Counted from the first letter of the stretch, positions 44,554 through 56,262 are shown. The stretch: 64,000 bases of DNA from Chrysaora quinquecirrha (GCA_014526335.1 JACTAT010000010.1:5574282-5638281); one strand, 5' to 3'. A program made the numbers and translations. Notes: generated from the sequence alone by a model not told the origin.

Positions 44554-45925
44554 CAGGGGCGGACTGGCAGGGATGCTAGGTTGCGATCGCAACCCGGGCC
44601 CTCTTGCTACCGGGCCCTTAATTGAAAAATTACAACAAATTAACTTTTCATCATTCATATGAATCATTATTGCTAGAGGTTACAGTTAATAGAAATCAAG
44701 ATGAGATTTTGAACGCAAATATTTTGGATCAGCCTTTGGGGGGCTTATTGTAGGTTTGCGGCTTCACGGCTTCGACCCCTATCCAGCTTGCGGCTTAAAT
44801 TAAGTAGGGGGTCAGCGGTTTATGACACAGAGATTTTGCAACTCAGATCGGGAAATGTAATATCTATAGAAATTTTTATAATTGCGATAACCAGCGAAAA
44901 CATTATTGGGCATACTTAAAAGCTTTTTTGTCTGGCACTCCTCAGAGTATGAACGTCAGAAACAGGCCAAGAACACTTAGACTAAAGCGGAACTTCTACC
45001 CTGATGCGGATCGAAATGCACCAATCAGAAAGAAGAGCTAAATTGGCATTGTATTTTAAACATCAATCAGCTTTAGGCGGGAAGAACAATGAAAATTAAT
45101 TGAAGGGTCCAAGTAAGAAAGCGAACTCTTTCTGTCTACACAGAACCAGCTTTTTGGTTTTGATGTGGACAGATTCCAAAAACTGAGATGGAACGAGGAT
45201 CTAGCCCTGCCAATTATTCGAAAACAATCCTCGTTGTAATTTTCCGCACACTCTGGGTGATCTAATAAATGTTGTCCTATGGCAGATTCATTTTTGAGGG
45301 TGCCTGGAGTTTAAAGAATTTTTTATGTATTGTTTATGTTTTTTACGTGGCAGTAGCAACGAGTCTCGATAACAGGCAGTAAATAGAATCTAGAAAATCG
45401 AAGGAGATAAGGTTGATCCTTTTGGATTGGTAGAAATTCATTTAAGTGTGACGAAAATTGTAATCTAGCGGTCTCAAAATGCTCAAAATGGTCATTAGAG
45501 CGTTTGTAAGTTATAATTTTCCTAATTTTCTGGCAAAGCACGCCCCTGGACCCCTAAATGGAGTTGCGCCTTCGGCGCACATTGCTACAATCGTGCCCGA
45601 TTTTCATTTGTACCCCTCCACTGGTGCTAGCGACCCTACAGTTAATAAAAGCCCCAATGTATTCTGGTACTGTATTGCAAAAAGTTGTGTTACATCGAAA
45701 TTAATGATTATGCTAACTTAGAAGGTCGAGTCTGCTGGCTACGATATCTCGGTTTGGGACGGGTTGTCGCAAACGAATTTCTCATGATGACGATAATGCA
45801 TCCTTATGGATTTTTTGGAGGGAAGAGCTAGCAGCATTCAACGTATATGATAAATAAGCTACTGTAGGTACGGGCCCTTTTACTGGAAGTAGCAACCCTG
45901 GATATTCGTTGCCAGTCCGCCTCTG
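44554..45925. mobile_element. Non-autonomous hAT element
   Basis: Ends are CAGGGGCGGACTGGC and, inverted, CAGAGGCGGACTGGC, typical hAT termini. The 8-bp duplication CACGAGCC flanks it at 44,546-44,553 and 45,926-45,933, the length expected for hAT. No transposase; a PLE fragment was captured or inserted inside. Confidence 0.87.
44870..45300 (-). mobile_element. PLE 3' fragment with GIY-YIG remnant
   Basis: The order 'gggcatacttaaaagcttttt', 'cagagtatgaacgtcagaaa', 'gaaatgcaccaatcagaaag', 'cgaactctttctgtctacac' and 'tgttgtcctatggcaga' matches 17,923-18,300. It is more diverged than the two copies at 16.8-20 kb are from each other and stops within the endonuclease C-terminus. Confidence 0.8.
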
Positions 45926-46485
45926 CACGAGCCTGGATTTTGCCTAGATTTTAAGAACAAAATAAGAACAAGCTGAGGCTGGCTTTTTCATAAACCCTAA
46001 GAATATCAGATAAATATGAAAGTAAGACAGTCAGACTGAACGTAAAATGCAAGCAAATAAAGAAATGGACAAGCATGCTGCATTTTTACACAATCCTAGT
46101 ACCACTCCAGACATTCACTGAAAAATATAGCTACATGTCTTATACCAAGGAATTAAGAACAGATTAAGAACACTTCAGGATCAAAAAAGGCAAAAACTCT
46201 AGAACAGCCAGCTTCGATCAAAATTTCCTGGTTCTTATAAAACAAGAGTGTAAGTGTTAATGCAAATATATAATCAAGTTGCTTATCTGAACACGCGGTC
46301 AGAGCGCGAATTAATTGCGCAGCGAGGTAGAAGAGTTTATACTTGTATGCGCGATGGAGGAGCAAGTTAATACGTCTTGGAACATGCGTGGCCAGACCAA
46401 AGATAATTTACAGTTCCGTCTCAAACTTTTCGGAAACAGCAACAGCAACATAAATTTCAAGAAAATTTCAAATTTATAGTTTTGA

Positions 46486-46856
46486 TAAGGGCGTGTTCTT
46501 CTGAACCTCAAAAACCTTCCGAAGAATTTTGAAGACAGAAAGCTTCCGAAAAAAGAATCCATGATTTTCAAAAACAGGAATTTTGGAAATCTGAAAACTT
46601 TCGCGTCAAAATTCTTGCTTGCTTGCCTCGTACCCAGACCCATTCGCGGAGTGTCTCTTGGCAACTGGTAAAACAGTCTCTTTCGAACTTCAAACCGTGA
46701 ATCTCTCGAAAGTCTCGGAAACCTTTTGCGTTTGATGACAGAAAGTTTTGGAGAGCTCCAAAACCTGCCGCTTTCAGAAGATTGGCTTCGAAAAACACAC
46801 ATTCCGAAAGAAGGCGGCTACCGAAATAAGAATTGGTTTAGAAGAACACGCCCTTA
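46486..46856. mobile_element. MITE with TAAGGGCGTGTTCTTCT ends
   Basis: The 17-bp terminus is inverted perfectly at 46,840-46,856. The interior is rich in 'ttccgaa' and 'cgaaa' words. Open frames inside it are not supported. Confidence 0.75.
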
Positions 46857-47236
46857 GAAAAAGAAAATTCCAAATTCCGTGAACCTTATAAAGTCTAAAA
46901 CCTCATTACCTTTCTAGTTCTTCAGTGTGTCGTGTGTGTCCACTTTGATGTCCAATTTCAAAGCCCCTGAGCGTTACGACGCTGAAGAAAACATAAAGCA
47001 ATATTCAGTGTCATAAAACTTGGGGGCCGTTGAGACTCTTGCAAACCACTTAGCACTGCAAGTAGTGACGGCGTGGTCTTTTCGAGCAGGAGCTCGCGGG
47101 CCAGTAAGTGCTAAGACAGAAGCTGCCTAGGCCGTCCCAAAACGAAGCGAAGCGAAGTGCGACGGGACAGAATTTCTGTTCCGCGAAAGTGAAGTGATAA
47201 ACTGTCGGTTCTGGATTCCTTGAGAAATTCTGCCAT

Positions 47237-47244
47237 CTTTTATA
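47237..47244 (-). promoter_or_regulatory. TATA box firing leftward
   Basis: The minus strand reads GGTATAAAAGATGG, preceded by GATGCAATCATCACAG. The same arrangement occurs at the rightward TATA box (GATGCAATCCACAC then GTATAAAAAGGTGG). Confidence 0.5.
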
Positions 47245-47659
47245 CCTTTTTTGGGTGTGGACTGCACTGTGATGATTGCATCATGGACTTTGGTAATGGC
47301 CAATGAAAACTCGCCGCGTATGAAAGTAGGTTCTGGATTGGATAAAAATTCAACCAATCAGAGCAGAGCTGATTTATGCGATTACCAACAATCGACACGG
47401 AAAGAAATGTCTGGAAATCAGTTGTTAAGCGTGACCAATGAGAACTCATCGTGTAGGAAACAACGTTCTGGATTGATTGAACTGTTCAAACAATCAGAGC
47501 AGGGCTGGAAATACCACAATCAATGCGGAAAAAACATTCTGGAAAAATTTTGTTTAGTTTGATTTTGTTTGTTTACGTGGAAATAATCTCGCCCCTGAAT
47601 AAAATTGTCGTAATATTCCTGAAATTAGTCAGCCCTCAACTCACTTCAATCCAAAAGTA

Positions 47660-47672
47660 GAACTTTCTAGAA
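47660..47672. promoter_or_regulatory. Perfect three-unit heat shock element
   Basis: GAACTTTCTAGAA fits alternating GAA/TTC units with exact 2-bp spacing, the consensus bound by HSF trimers. It lies between the two promoter arms. Confidence 0.5.
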
Positions 47673-48063
47673 AATTAGACCCAGACTCAAGAACTCAGCC
47701 ACAAGGATTAAATTTTCACCGTAAAACGTCACCGACCTTTCAGACTATCAGTTATTTGTCCCTAGTCTTCATGTTTCTTCAATCATGGGCAAAAATTAGT
47801 GGACTTGAGCTGACAATCACCTATAGCCACATTCCCCCTCGATCACTGTTTTTTGAGGGTTGATAGGTGCAGGGACAGTTAATTTCACAACGCAGACATG
47901 GTTTTAGTAATAACAACACAACATTGATTTGTGGAGCGAGGGGGATGGATTTGGGCTGATTATGGAATCAATGCCAGTCCGAATATATGTATATTGTCCG
48001 AAATCTTAAGCCTGCGTCATTTCTATTGCGTAAAGTGTAGCACCACGTTTGCCAACAAGTTCA

Positions 48064-48076
48064 TTCTAGAACGTTC
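48064..48076. promoter_or_regulatory. Perfect three-unit heat shock element
   Basis: TTCTAGAACGTTC matches the consensus exactly, followed by an imperfect fourth unit (TTTCC). It is upstream of the rightward TATA box in the outermost right-arm unit. Weaker GAACCTTC words recur near 48,213 and 48,277. Confidence 0.5.
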
Positions 48077-48448
48077 TTTCCGTGTTCCGTGTTGATAATC
48101 CTATTGAAGCTCTCCTCTGATTGGCTGCAATTCAACCAATCCAGAACACTCTTAGTATATGTTGAGCTCTCATTGGTTAAATCATTAGGGTAGACGACTT
48201 CTGTAGAACCTTCTGTCTTTCCTTGTTGTTAATCTTATTTCCGCCTCTTCTTTGATTGGTTGCTTTAAAGTAATTGATCCAGAACCTTCTTTCATACTCG
48301 ATGAGATCTCGTTGATAATCTTATTTCCGAAAAGAGATTCTTCTCTGATTGGTTCTGATTGAATAAGTCTAGAAAGTTCTTAATACGCATTGCTTTCTCA
48401 TTGGTCTAAATCATGACAGCATAATGATGCAATCCACACTAAGTTTAG

Positions 48449-48458
48449 TATAAAAAGG
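48449..48458 (+). promoter_or_regulatory. TATA box firing rightward
   Basis: TATAAAAAGG lies downstream of several ATTGG (inverted CCAAT) boxes and the heat-shock-type motifs. The first ATG after it (48,499) opens only a ten-codon frame. Confidence 0.5.
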
Positions 48459-48716
48459 TGGCAAACTTCTACAAATTCGGAATCAATCGTTTCTCAACAT
48501 GGTTCTCGTAGCTGACATCGTTCCGAATTGAATGGCCTAGGCAGCTTCTGCCTGGGCACAACTGGCCTGCGAGCTCCTGCTTCAAACGACCACGCCATCA
48601 CTATTTTAGTGCTAAGTGGTTTGCTTGAGTCTCAACGGCCCCCAAGTTTTATGGCACTGAAGATTGCTTTTTGTTTTCTTCAATGTCGTAAGATTTAGGG
48701 GCTCTGAAATTGGAAA

Positions 48717-49757
48717 TCTCAGTCTCAAAGGACAAAGAAGACACGGAAGAATCCGAAAGAAAGCGTGGCTCTTGGCTTGATAAGATATATACTGTATCAG
48801 GTATGGTCTTTGAAACCGTTATTTGAAGAATAGGACCCACGCAAGTGTACGTGGAGCATTTCACTCCTCGAAAAAGCGTACGAATATTGAAATATGAGTT
48901 TGTTACAAGACTCCTAAGAAAACAAAAAGCAATAGAGATTTCACCTGAGGATGCTCGAGATTCCAAGTGAATTTCCCCTCGGAAGTGAAGCCCTCGAAAG
49001 GAAAGTTGCTCTGCGTAGTTGATCTCAGTTGATTTGACAGAAAGGTAAAAAACTGCTATGTTTCATTTATGCTATAGCCTGTTATATATTAGTTAAACCC
49101 ATTTCCTATCATCCACATATTTAATTTTTTTCAAAACGGCAAAGTTAGAGTTAGGCAGCACGGCTTGGCCTAAACTACCGATTATTAACTTCTAATCCTG
49201 ATAGCCAATGGAATTGAGCCACGAGAAAAGGGAAAGTTAGTGTAGACTCAAGGAGGGAACACCAAGGGGGGTAAATGCTATGATCAATGTTCCGGTGTAC
49301 CGGCCTTTTTGCAAGTGTACCGGTTAGTTTTCGTAACTATGTACCAGTCCATCAGTTTTCACGCATGCGCATGTTATGGCTTCGATTTTTCAAGTGCACC
49401 ATGTATCAGATTGCGTTTGTGCCGTCCTGGGTCGATTTTTAACCTGTCGTGCCGTGTACCGGGTGCTCTGTACCGCCGTAGGGACCGGGAAGCTGTCACA
49501 CCCACACCAAAGCAAAGACTGAAAAAAAACGTGCATCAAAGAAAATCTGACATTATAGTATTTAACAAAAGTCAGATAGCTTTTTCTACCACCAAAATTA
49601 AAATATTGGCTGCATGTGTCTCTAGCTGCAACCTGCTCTAAGCTCTAAGTGGTACATTGAACTACATTTCAACTACGTACGCTTAACAACGCTCAGCGTA
49701 GTTTTAATCTTTCTAATCTACATTGATAGTACATACAGGTATCCTGTCTGTGAATTT
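48717..49757. other. No gene seen
   Basis: No supported exon. The words 'gtaccgg' and 'gtgtaccg' recur near 49,290-49,480. Confidence 0.4.
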
Positions 49758-50398
49758 TTACAAAAGTTTTGGTAGCAGTAGCCACGTTTTGCTTTTGTAG
49801 ATATCAAAGCCTTTATACCTCGACAGGGACTGGTCTTTGGCTTTCATATTAGGATAGAAAACGAAGGCCACAAGTAGGGCTTGCACGATAAATGGAAGCC
49901 AGTGCTGAGCCAAGATGTTAAAAGCCAGGTAGATCAAAATCTCACCAAAGTAATTGATATTTCTGCTATGCGAGAACATGCCTTCTTGTATCAGCCCCTT
50001 GTGATACTTGAGCGTGTAGTACTTCTGACAGTCGCCGCAGAAGTGAGAAAACGTGCCTAGTAAATGCAGGGATACAGCTAGGCAAACAAGCGGCGGAGAG
50101 GGCTGTACACCGCTTCGAATAAGCAAGAAAGGTGCGATCCAGTAGCTGAATGGACCGAGGAATAAGTACAGGGAAGCCGCAAGGATAGGGTGCAGAGGTC
50201 TGTCGAAGTTTTTGTCAGGAAGCAGCATTCTTTCAATAGCCAAAGGGCGCCGTATGTTCCATGCAATCCAAGGTATATGTAAGGCCCAATGCCAAAGTTG
50301 TTGTAGTAATACATTAGGCCAATGATCACTGGCATGGTCGTTGCTTTGTGAAGGTTTATTGCGTATCTTGCTTTGTAGGGCATGTTGATACGTCGAAT
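49758..50398 (-). CDS. DUF1295/steroid-5-alpha-reductase-like membrane protein, frame broken
   Basis: The exon follows a ctgttttacag acceptor and begins IRRINMPYKARYAINLHK. That frame runs to GLHGTYGALWLLKE near 50,230; the protein then continues one frame over as MLLPDKNFDRPLHP to the stop at 49,758. A missing base there would explain the break. Several hydrophobic helices are present. The motif MFSHSRNINYFGEILIY corresponds to the G-x-F-x-x-x-RNPNYxGE signature of DUF1295 and related ICMT/PEMT/ERG4-type enzymes, here with N-I in place of the usual N-P or H-P. The C-terminus is SRYKGFDIYKSKTWLLLP. Family members are multi-pass membrane proteins; the substrate is unknown. It is either a recent pseudogene or a sequence error. 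Confidence 0.7.
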
Positions 50399-51543
50399 CT
50401 GTAAAACAGCATAATGAATAAGTTACCGACCAGAGTGAAGTTTGGCACGCGATGATAGCAGAAATACGAACTTAAGCTATGGCTAAATTAGGAGACTTGT
50501 CGCCCGCGACACTGTATTCGGCTTGTCTCCCAGGGCGGCTAAACATGCGAGTGACAGGGTTTTTCGAGCGAGGGTCCCAATGGTGCATGAGATTTTGATG
50601 AAGTGACTCGTCCATCGCTTTTCGGTTTAAGCGTATCGCCCAATTTTCAGTATTAAACGTTTTTTTTATGAGAAACTGGTTTGTTGAAAAATTCAGGGAA
50701 GTTTGGCAATGCGGATGACCCCTTAAAATAGCAGCATAAACCTGGGGGGGGTGCTACTGGGGAACTGCTCCAAATAATGATGATCTCAGAGCTTAGTGTC
50801 CTTAGTCGCTCGCCCTAGATCATCAATAGAAAACAATAATGTATTTGTCTCCGAATAGCTGGACTCGAGGACGAAGAATAAGTATATGTATAAAAAATTT
50901 TTTGCAACCACAGTTATGGACTTGCCACACCAAGATCGAAAAAAAGCGAAGGGCGATGCACTTCTTTGAACATCTCGTGCACACTTGCTGGAAAACCTAT
51001 TGTTTTGATGGGAATCTCTTGGAAATCTTTCTGAAGAGTCACTTGCTCCTTGGAAAAAAAACATTAGTGTTGTCATGATACTGTCTAGATATGATTACAG
51101 AAAAATTTGACAGGATCTGTGTATCATTTTATCTTTCATATGAAACAGAGAATATTCGTTCGCAATTCGCTCGAAAACAAAAGGATTTCTAAAGGATTTC
51201 TAAAGGATTTCTGCAGAAACGATAGGATTTCTAAAGGATTTAGGCACTATCCACTAGACGGTTGGATCAAAACTCAACTAAGAATAACTTTTCTACGTTC
51301 AGCATTTTATACAGCTTGCAGCTAGGAATAAGGACAAGACAAGGCAAGGAACAGTTTGAGGAACTTTCAGCGTCAGCCCAATTATTTAGTTGAAAGATCA
51401 AATCAAGGAGGAACTCTACCCCCCTCCAGCCTTAATTCAGCCCAAAAAGGTTTCAAAAAACTTTACGTGTAGTAGCGATCATATGTGGCCTGCAATGCAA
51501 AGTTCGTTTTGGACTCGTTGCTTTCGGTTGTTTTCTTAAACTA

Positions 51544-51932
51544 CACACATTTTTTTTATAAGGAAGTTCGGCTCAGGGTCAGTACTGAAAATTCCTTAAC
51601 TGAGGGCCAAAATTGAGTACTCAATATTCCTTAGCAATTCCTTAACTTCTTACTTTGTGATTCTTGAAAACAACCAATGGTCAAGGAAATATAGGTCATA
51701 AAGGTTTCAGAAGACGAGTAGAAATGAATACTGATTGAAAACCATTGGTGATAAGTATTGCTTGCACTGTTAATTCAAAACTTCATTTTTTTAATCGAAA
51801 TGCTAAGTTAAAGGTTAAAGAAAAAGTCAGATTCCTTAGTAGTCTCCGGTCCAGTACTAAAAATGCCTTAAGTTTTTGCCTGACCGAGTACTACCTTCCT
51901 TATAAAGCACTTCCTTATAAAAAAAATGCGTG
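51544..51932. mobile_element. TA-flanked CACAC MITE
   Basis: CACACATTTTTTTTATAAGG and, inverted, CACGCATTTTTTTTATAAGG, flanked by TA. In the presumed intron of the DUF1295 gene. Confidence 0.78.
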
Positions 51933-52085
51933 TAGTTGCTTACAGTATAACTGGTTGTATTGCATAGCATGCTAACAGAACCGAGAAACATAGATATAAT
52001 TAATTAGCCCTCGTCCCTCTTTTCCAGGACTTTGCACTTGATAAACGAATTCGAAAACTGATACAGAAAACAGTACGTAGCTTAC

Positions 52086-52150
52086 CTCCTCTTTGCGTTT
52101 TCCTGGTTTTTCCAGTCCTCAGAATCGCTTCCAAAGTTGATGTTCGCTTG
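52086..52150 (-). CDS. Probable upstream exon of the DUF1295 gene
   Basis: On the minus strand TSTLEAILRTGKTRKTQ is encoded and ends AGGAG|GTAAGC. This resembles the N-terminus I recall for the family (SLE-x-IL-x-x-G-x-T followed after seven residues by V/I-RR). The phase it leaves in does not match the IRRINM frame of the next exon but does match the frame used after the break at 50,230. The 5' limit and start codon were not found. Confidence 0.42.
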
Positions 52151-52751
52151 ATAATCACACCAAACTCAGATTACACCGTGATTTTGTTTATTACTTTGTA
52201 TCATGCAGATGCTGAACACAGTTTTTATGAATAAACAATACCCAACAATAACAATTTCTCCGCCAGATATCAAATCTCGGCACCAATATTTGATGCAGTA
52301 GAAGATTTATTGCTCTCTTTCACCGCAAACTCTTTCCTCTTACAGTGAACTCAAAGTTTGCAACTGTAACTATGTCGACACTGTGGAATTAAGAATCCAC
52401 AACGCTGATAACATTTAGCAAAGCTGAGCGTGAACAGAGAGCAAACTTCGTTTTGAAGGTCTGTTGAGCTTTCATAAAAAAGATTAGGCAATAATCTCAG
52501 ATCGGTTTTACACCGCTTTGCATTTCAATAGCAAATTGCAAATATTGAATTTGGCTCTCTCTTTCAATTGTCGAATCCCGACACCAAGACCAAAGGTTCA
52601 AAGAAATACATAATGTACTTTGAGTCTATAAATTCAAATGACACCTGTCACCATAAAACTTTGATATAAACAGTGATAAATTCTTCGTTCTCTTAGTACT
52701 GGATGATTTAAAACTTGCTAGAACAGTACTTTGAGGAAGGAGAAAGAGAAA

Positions 52752-52940
52752 TGATGGTGATGATGACGAACGATGATGAGGATGATGATGATGACGATAA
52801 TGATGAGGATGATGATGATTATGATGATGATGATAATGATGATCCTGATGTTGATGATCATGATCATGACGATGGGTATTTTCATTATGTTGATTATCAC
52901 GATGATGATGACAATGATGGACGATGATGGCGATTATGAC

Positions 52941-52971
<31 letters not shown>

Positions 52972-53192
52972 GTGATGGTAAAAATGACGGTCAAGATGAT
53001 GGTAATGATGATAATGACAACGATGATGATGGTGGTAATTGTGGTGATGATGATGATGATGATGGTAATGATGATGATAACGATGATGATGACGATGATC
53101 ATGATGATAATGATAATGATAATGATCCTGACGCTGATAATGATTAAGAATGATTATGGATAATTATAATGATGATGACAACGGTGATGGTG

Positions 53193-53254
<62 letters not shown>

Positions 53255-53290
53255 GCATGATGATGATGACGATGACGATGATGAGAGGAG
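52752..53290. repeat. Degenerate GAT trinucleotide arrays
   Basis: Two blocks (to about 53,135, then 53,160-53,290) of GAT/ATG units. The second has a long pure run near 53,195-53,250. All frames give Asp, Met or Ile/His runs that I regard as artefacts. Confidence 0.92.
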
Positions 53291-53555
53291 AGGAGAGAAA
53301 AGTGAAATAAAAAGATATTTATAGAGACAACCATCCCAATTTCTCTGAATTTGATTATGTTGTAATAAGTTGCAAATAAGCGTGCTAACATAGAGTGACG
53401 CCATTTTGACCTAGAACGTAAAACCATTTACTGACTATAGTTTATTTTTGGAAACTGAGATTGCTCTCGTGGTTCTGCGCAATATCACGTTCATATGATG
53501 CGCGCGGGAGAATTGAAGTGAAGGCCATTGAAGGATCTGAATGGAAAATTCTCAG

Positions 53556-53760
53556 TGGTGAGTGGCCAGTCAAATGATTTCGTAACTTTTTCTTACAAAA
53601 TGGCATTTAGAAATGTATTTCTTTGGATGCTCATACGTCAGCTAATATTTAACATATTTGGCCGATTCATTTAAACATTCTTGCAGCAGATTTAGATTTT
53701 GAAATTCCGAAGATAGATTTTTGATGACGTCACACTTCGGTACGCGTATAATTTTCTACA
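53556..53760. repeat. Partial relative of the 32,313 MITE
   Basis: Shares 'aacatatttggccgattcat', 'gatttttgatgacgtcac' and 'ttcggtac' with 32,450-32,594. The left end is not recognisable. Confidence 0.45.
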
Positions 53761-53944
53761 ATAATCTTCTGAACAAATGTCTATTTTTTTCGTGATTTGT
53801 ATGCAAAATCATCCACGAGGACCAAGTTTTATCATGCGTGACTGCGTGAATCATAAAAAAATTGCGAGTGATTGCTTGATTTCGCAGCCCCTTTGGCTCA
53901 TCTAATGGCTTCTGTCCAGATCCAGCGTCTTCTTCAATGCACAT

Positions 53945-54305
53945 TACACGCTTTTTTAATTATAAGAAACCTACACTCTTTTTTTTTTATAAGAATACTA
54001 TAAATTTTGCCCAGCCTCAATATTCTTAAGAAATGTTCGTTTTGAGCCTGAAAATATTCTTAAAGTATTCTTATTTTTTCAAACATGATATGGTTTCAGG
54101 GGAACATAGTTAAAAGAAAAATTACGAGGAAATGGCGGAGCGAAAGAAAAATTCAACTATTATAACAATAAGAATGTTGTTAACAATCATGAAGTTTCGT
54201 TTTAACATTGCAAAACAGGCAACTTCTGAAAAATGAGACACAAATAATGCAAGCTGAGGCTGAGCATATTCTTACAATATTCTTTAAAATTGGATGATTC
54301 TGAGC
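53945..54305. mobile_element. Fragments of TA-flanked CACTC MITEs
   Basis: A truncated end (CACGCTTTTTTAATTATAAG) is followed by a second start (CACTCTTTTTTTTTTATAAG at 53,974) and an interior of 'atattctta' words. The partner terminus is missing. A G-rich run follows at 54,325-54,340. The region 54,310-54,912 holds no gene. Confidence 0.55.
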
Positions 54306-54912
54306 CTCAGGGGCGCAAATGAGGGGGGGTGTGGGGGGGTGTGACACCCCCCCAATAATTTTGCCAACCGGTCCCAGTAGCTACTTTATAGTGATAAAGT
54401 CGGTCCCGATCCGGCTCTGAACTAAATTATTTCCATTTTCAATAGTAATAAACAGAGTTGTACCCGAAACCCAAAGAAAAATCGGTAAAAAATTGCTCTC
54501 ATGCAGATCATTGAACATTGAACTTAATTCACCACGCTGTTTTGCATAGCAGGAGATAGTGATGATGTTTTCTTGAAAGAACAAATTAGCAAACAAAGGG
54601 CCAGAGCAGCTAGGCGGGACAACTTTCGGCCAATTGCAACCCAATCCCTTCATGACAGTACAATGTATTGGTAGTCAATATTGCCGTTAGTCAGGAGATG
54701 CCTAGCTGTACAACAAAGACAAGTTGTGTCAGCCATTTCTGGCCTTATTTTTATGTTTCTGGACAATTCCGGGCGTCAGGCGACAACATCGACATAAATT
54801 TTGACAAAACTTGTTGTTTCTTAGGTTTTCTTCAACAGCTGGGCTGCGCAAAAATACATTAAAAGAGTCCTGAAATGGTCACCAGAGCGATTCTAGCAAC
54901 CCAATTTTTCAA

Positions 54913-56088
54913 AAAACATAGGGGCCCTATGGGCGTGTTCGAAGAACGACTCTGGTTGAATATAGCTATTTCGGTCAAATGATGAAAGATGTTAATCGGT
55001 ATGCACAACAATGACGATAATGATTATCATGATAATGGTGGTGGTTATGATGATGATGTTGATGACCACGATGATTATGATGCTTGTTGGTAGGGGTGAT
55101 TGTGGTGGTAGTATGGATGTAGTGGTGGTGGTAGAGGTGGTTGTGGTGCTGAAGGTAGGGGTGCTTGTTATGGTTGTGATAGGGATGATCGTGGTGATGA
55201 TTGTAGGGGGGTTGTGGTGGTGGTGATAGGGGTGGTCGAGGTGATGGTTGTAGGGGTGGTTGTGGTGGTGGTGATAAGGGGCGTGGTGGTTTTGATAGAG
55301 GTGATCGTGGTGATGGTTGTAGGGGTGGCTGTGGTGGTGGTTTTAGGGGGCTGGTGGTGGTGATAAGGGTGGTGGTGGTGATGGTTTTAGGGGTGGTTGT
55401 GGTGGTGGTGATAGGGGTGGTGGTGGTGATGGTTGTAGGGGTGATTGTGGTGGTGGTGATAAGGGTGGTGGTGGTGATGGTTTTAGGGGTGGTTGTGGTG
55501 GTGGTGATAGGGGTGGTGGTGGTGATGGTTTTAGGGTGGTTGTGGTGGTGGTGATAAGGGTGGTGGTGGTGATGGTTTTAGGGTGGTTGTGGTGGTGGTG
55601 ATAGGGTGGTGGTGGTGATGGTTGTTGGGGTGATTGTGGTGGTGGTGAGTTCCTTTAGATGTTGCCGCAGCCACACTATCAACGATAGTGATGGTAATCA
55701 TGATGATGATGATGATAATGATGATGGTGATTATTATTATTATTATTATTATGACGATTTTATGGTGAGGATGATAATAATGAAGATTTGTTTTGAAAAC
55801 TGGTTTGAAATTGCCGCTCTTTGCCAAGACTCTTTGATTAATGTTGAGAATGCGTGAAATGTCATTTACCAATCAAAGGTGGCAATTTGCCAGTTTCAAA
55901 TGGTAAACAGCCATGACTCAGATGCAATCAAGCTTGTGCGAAGAGAAAATTATCACATGACCTTAAATTGACAAAGGGCTAACCGCAAATTGCGCATAAA
56001 TGGCCGAGACAATGGCCCTAATGGCATTGTTGAGATGCTTATACTATTGTTACACGTTTTCCATTGTTCAAGCGTTGGTTAGTCAGTG

Positions 56089-56123
<35 letters not shown>

Positions 56124-56170
56124 GACACGCCACCCACACCAATGTGTTCGAAATTCTTCGAACACAAAAA
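54913..56170 (-). mobile_element. Repeat element copy B with GGTGGT-rich core
   Basis: Inverted relative to copy A (8105-9068). Both ends match, including AAAACATAGGGGCCCTATGG next to one terminus. The core (55,010-55,650) is an expanded GGTGGTGATAGGGGTGGTTG-type satellite, roughly twice the size of that in copy A. A GTTA run of eight or so units occurs near 56,091-56,122 where copy A has only CTAACTAACTAAC. Confidence 0.75.
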
Positions 56171-56262
56171 GCGGGGTTTAAACCTCAAAAGAATACCAAA
56201 GTGTAAAATTCTTAAAACAGGATTTCAGGTTTTGAATAATTTGGTTTTGATACCCCAACCGC

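Larger units (their letters stand above)
44510..46250. mobile_element. TA-flanked CACTC MITE, outer shell of a three-level nest
   Basis: CACTCTTTTCTTTTTATAAG at the left and, inverted, CACTCTTGTTTTATAAGAAC at the right, TA on both outer sides. The right half (about 45,934-46,250) matches 59,733-60,039 in inverted orientation, including TTTCCTGGTTCTTATAAAA. It was split at CACGAGCC by the hAT element. Confidence 0.8.
46950..48716. repeat. Inverted promoter-bearing structure
   Basis: Outer arms (46,950-47,135 and 48,530-48,715, inverted) share CATAAAACTTGGGGGCCGTT, AAACCACTTAGCACT and AGAAGCTGCCTAGGC. Inside each arm is an outward TATA box, then imperfect tandem units of about 140 bp (two left, about three right) with CCAAT boxes and GAA/TTC heat-shock-type motifs. 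Arms contain stops in all frames, so they look transcribed but noncoding. It could be a foldback-type transposon or an inverted duplication of a stress-inducible noncoding transcription unit; I cannot tell which. Confidence 0.7.

Noticed and set aside
45323..45721. ORFs between the PLE fragment and the right end of the hAT element
   Set aside because: They lack any transposase motif, and the element is too short for a hAT transposase; treated as noncoding cargo.
52715..53404. Asp-rich and His-rich ORFs at 52.7-53.4 kb
   Set aside because: Products of GAT trinucleotide arrays, open on both strands at once.
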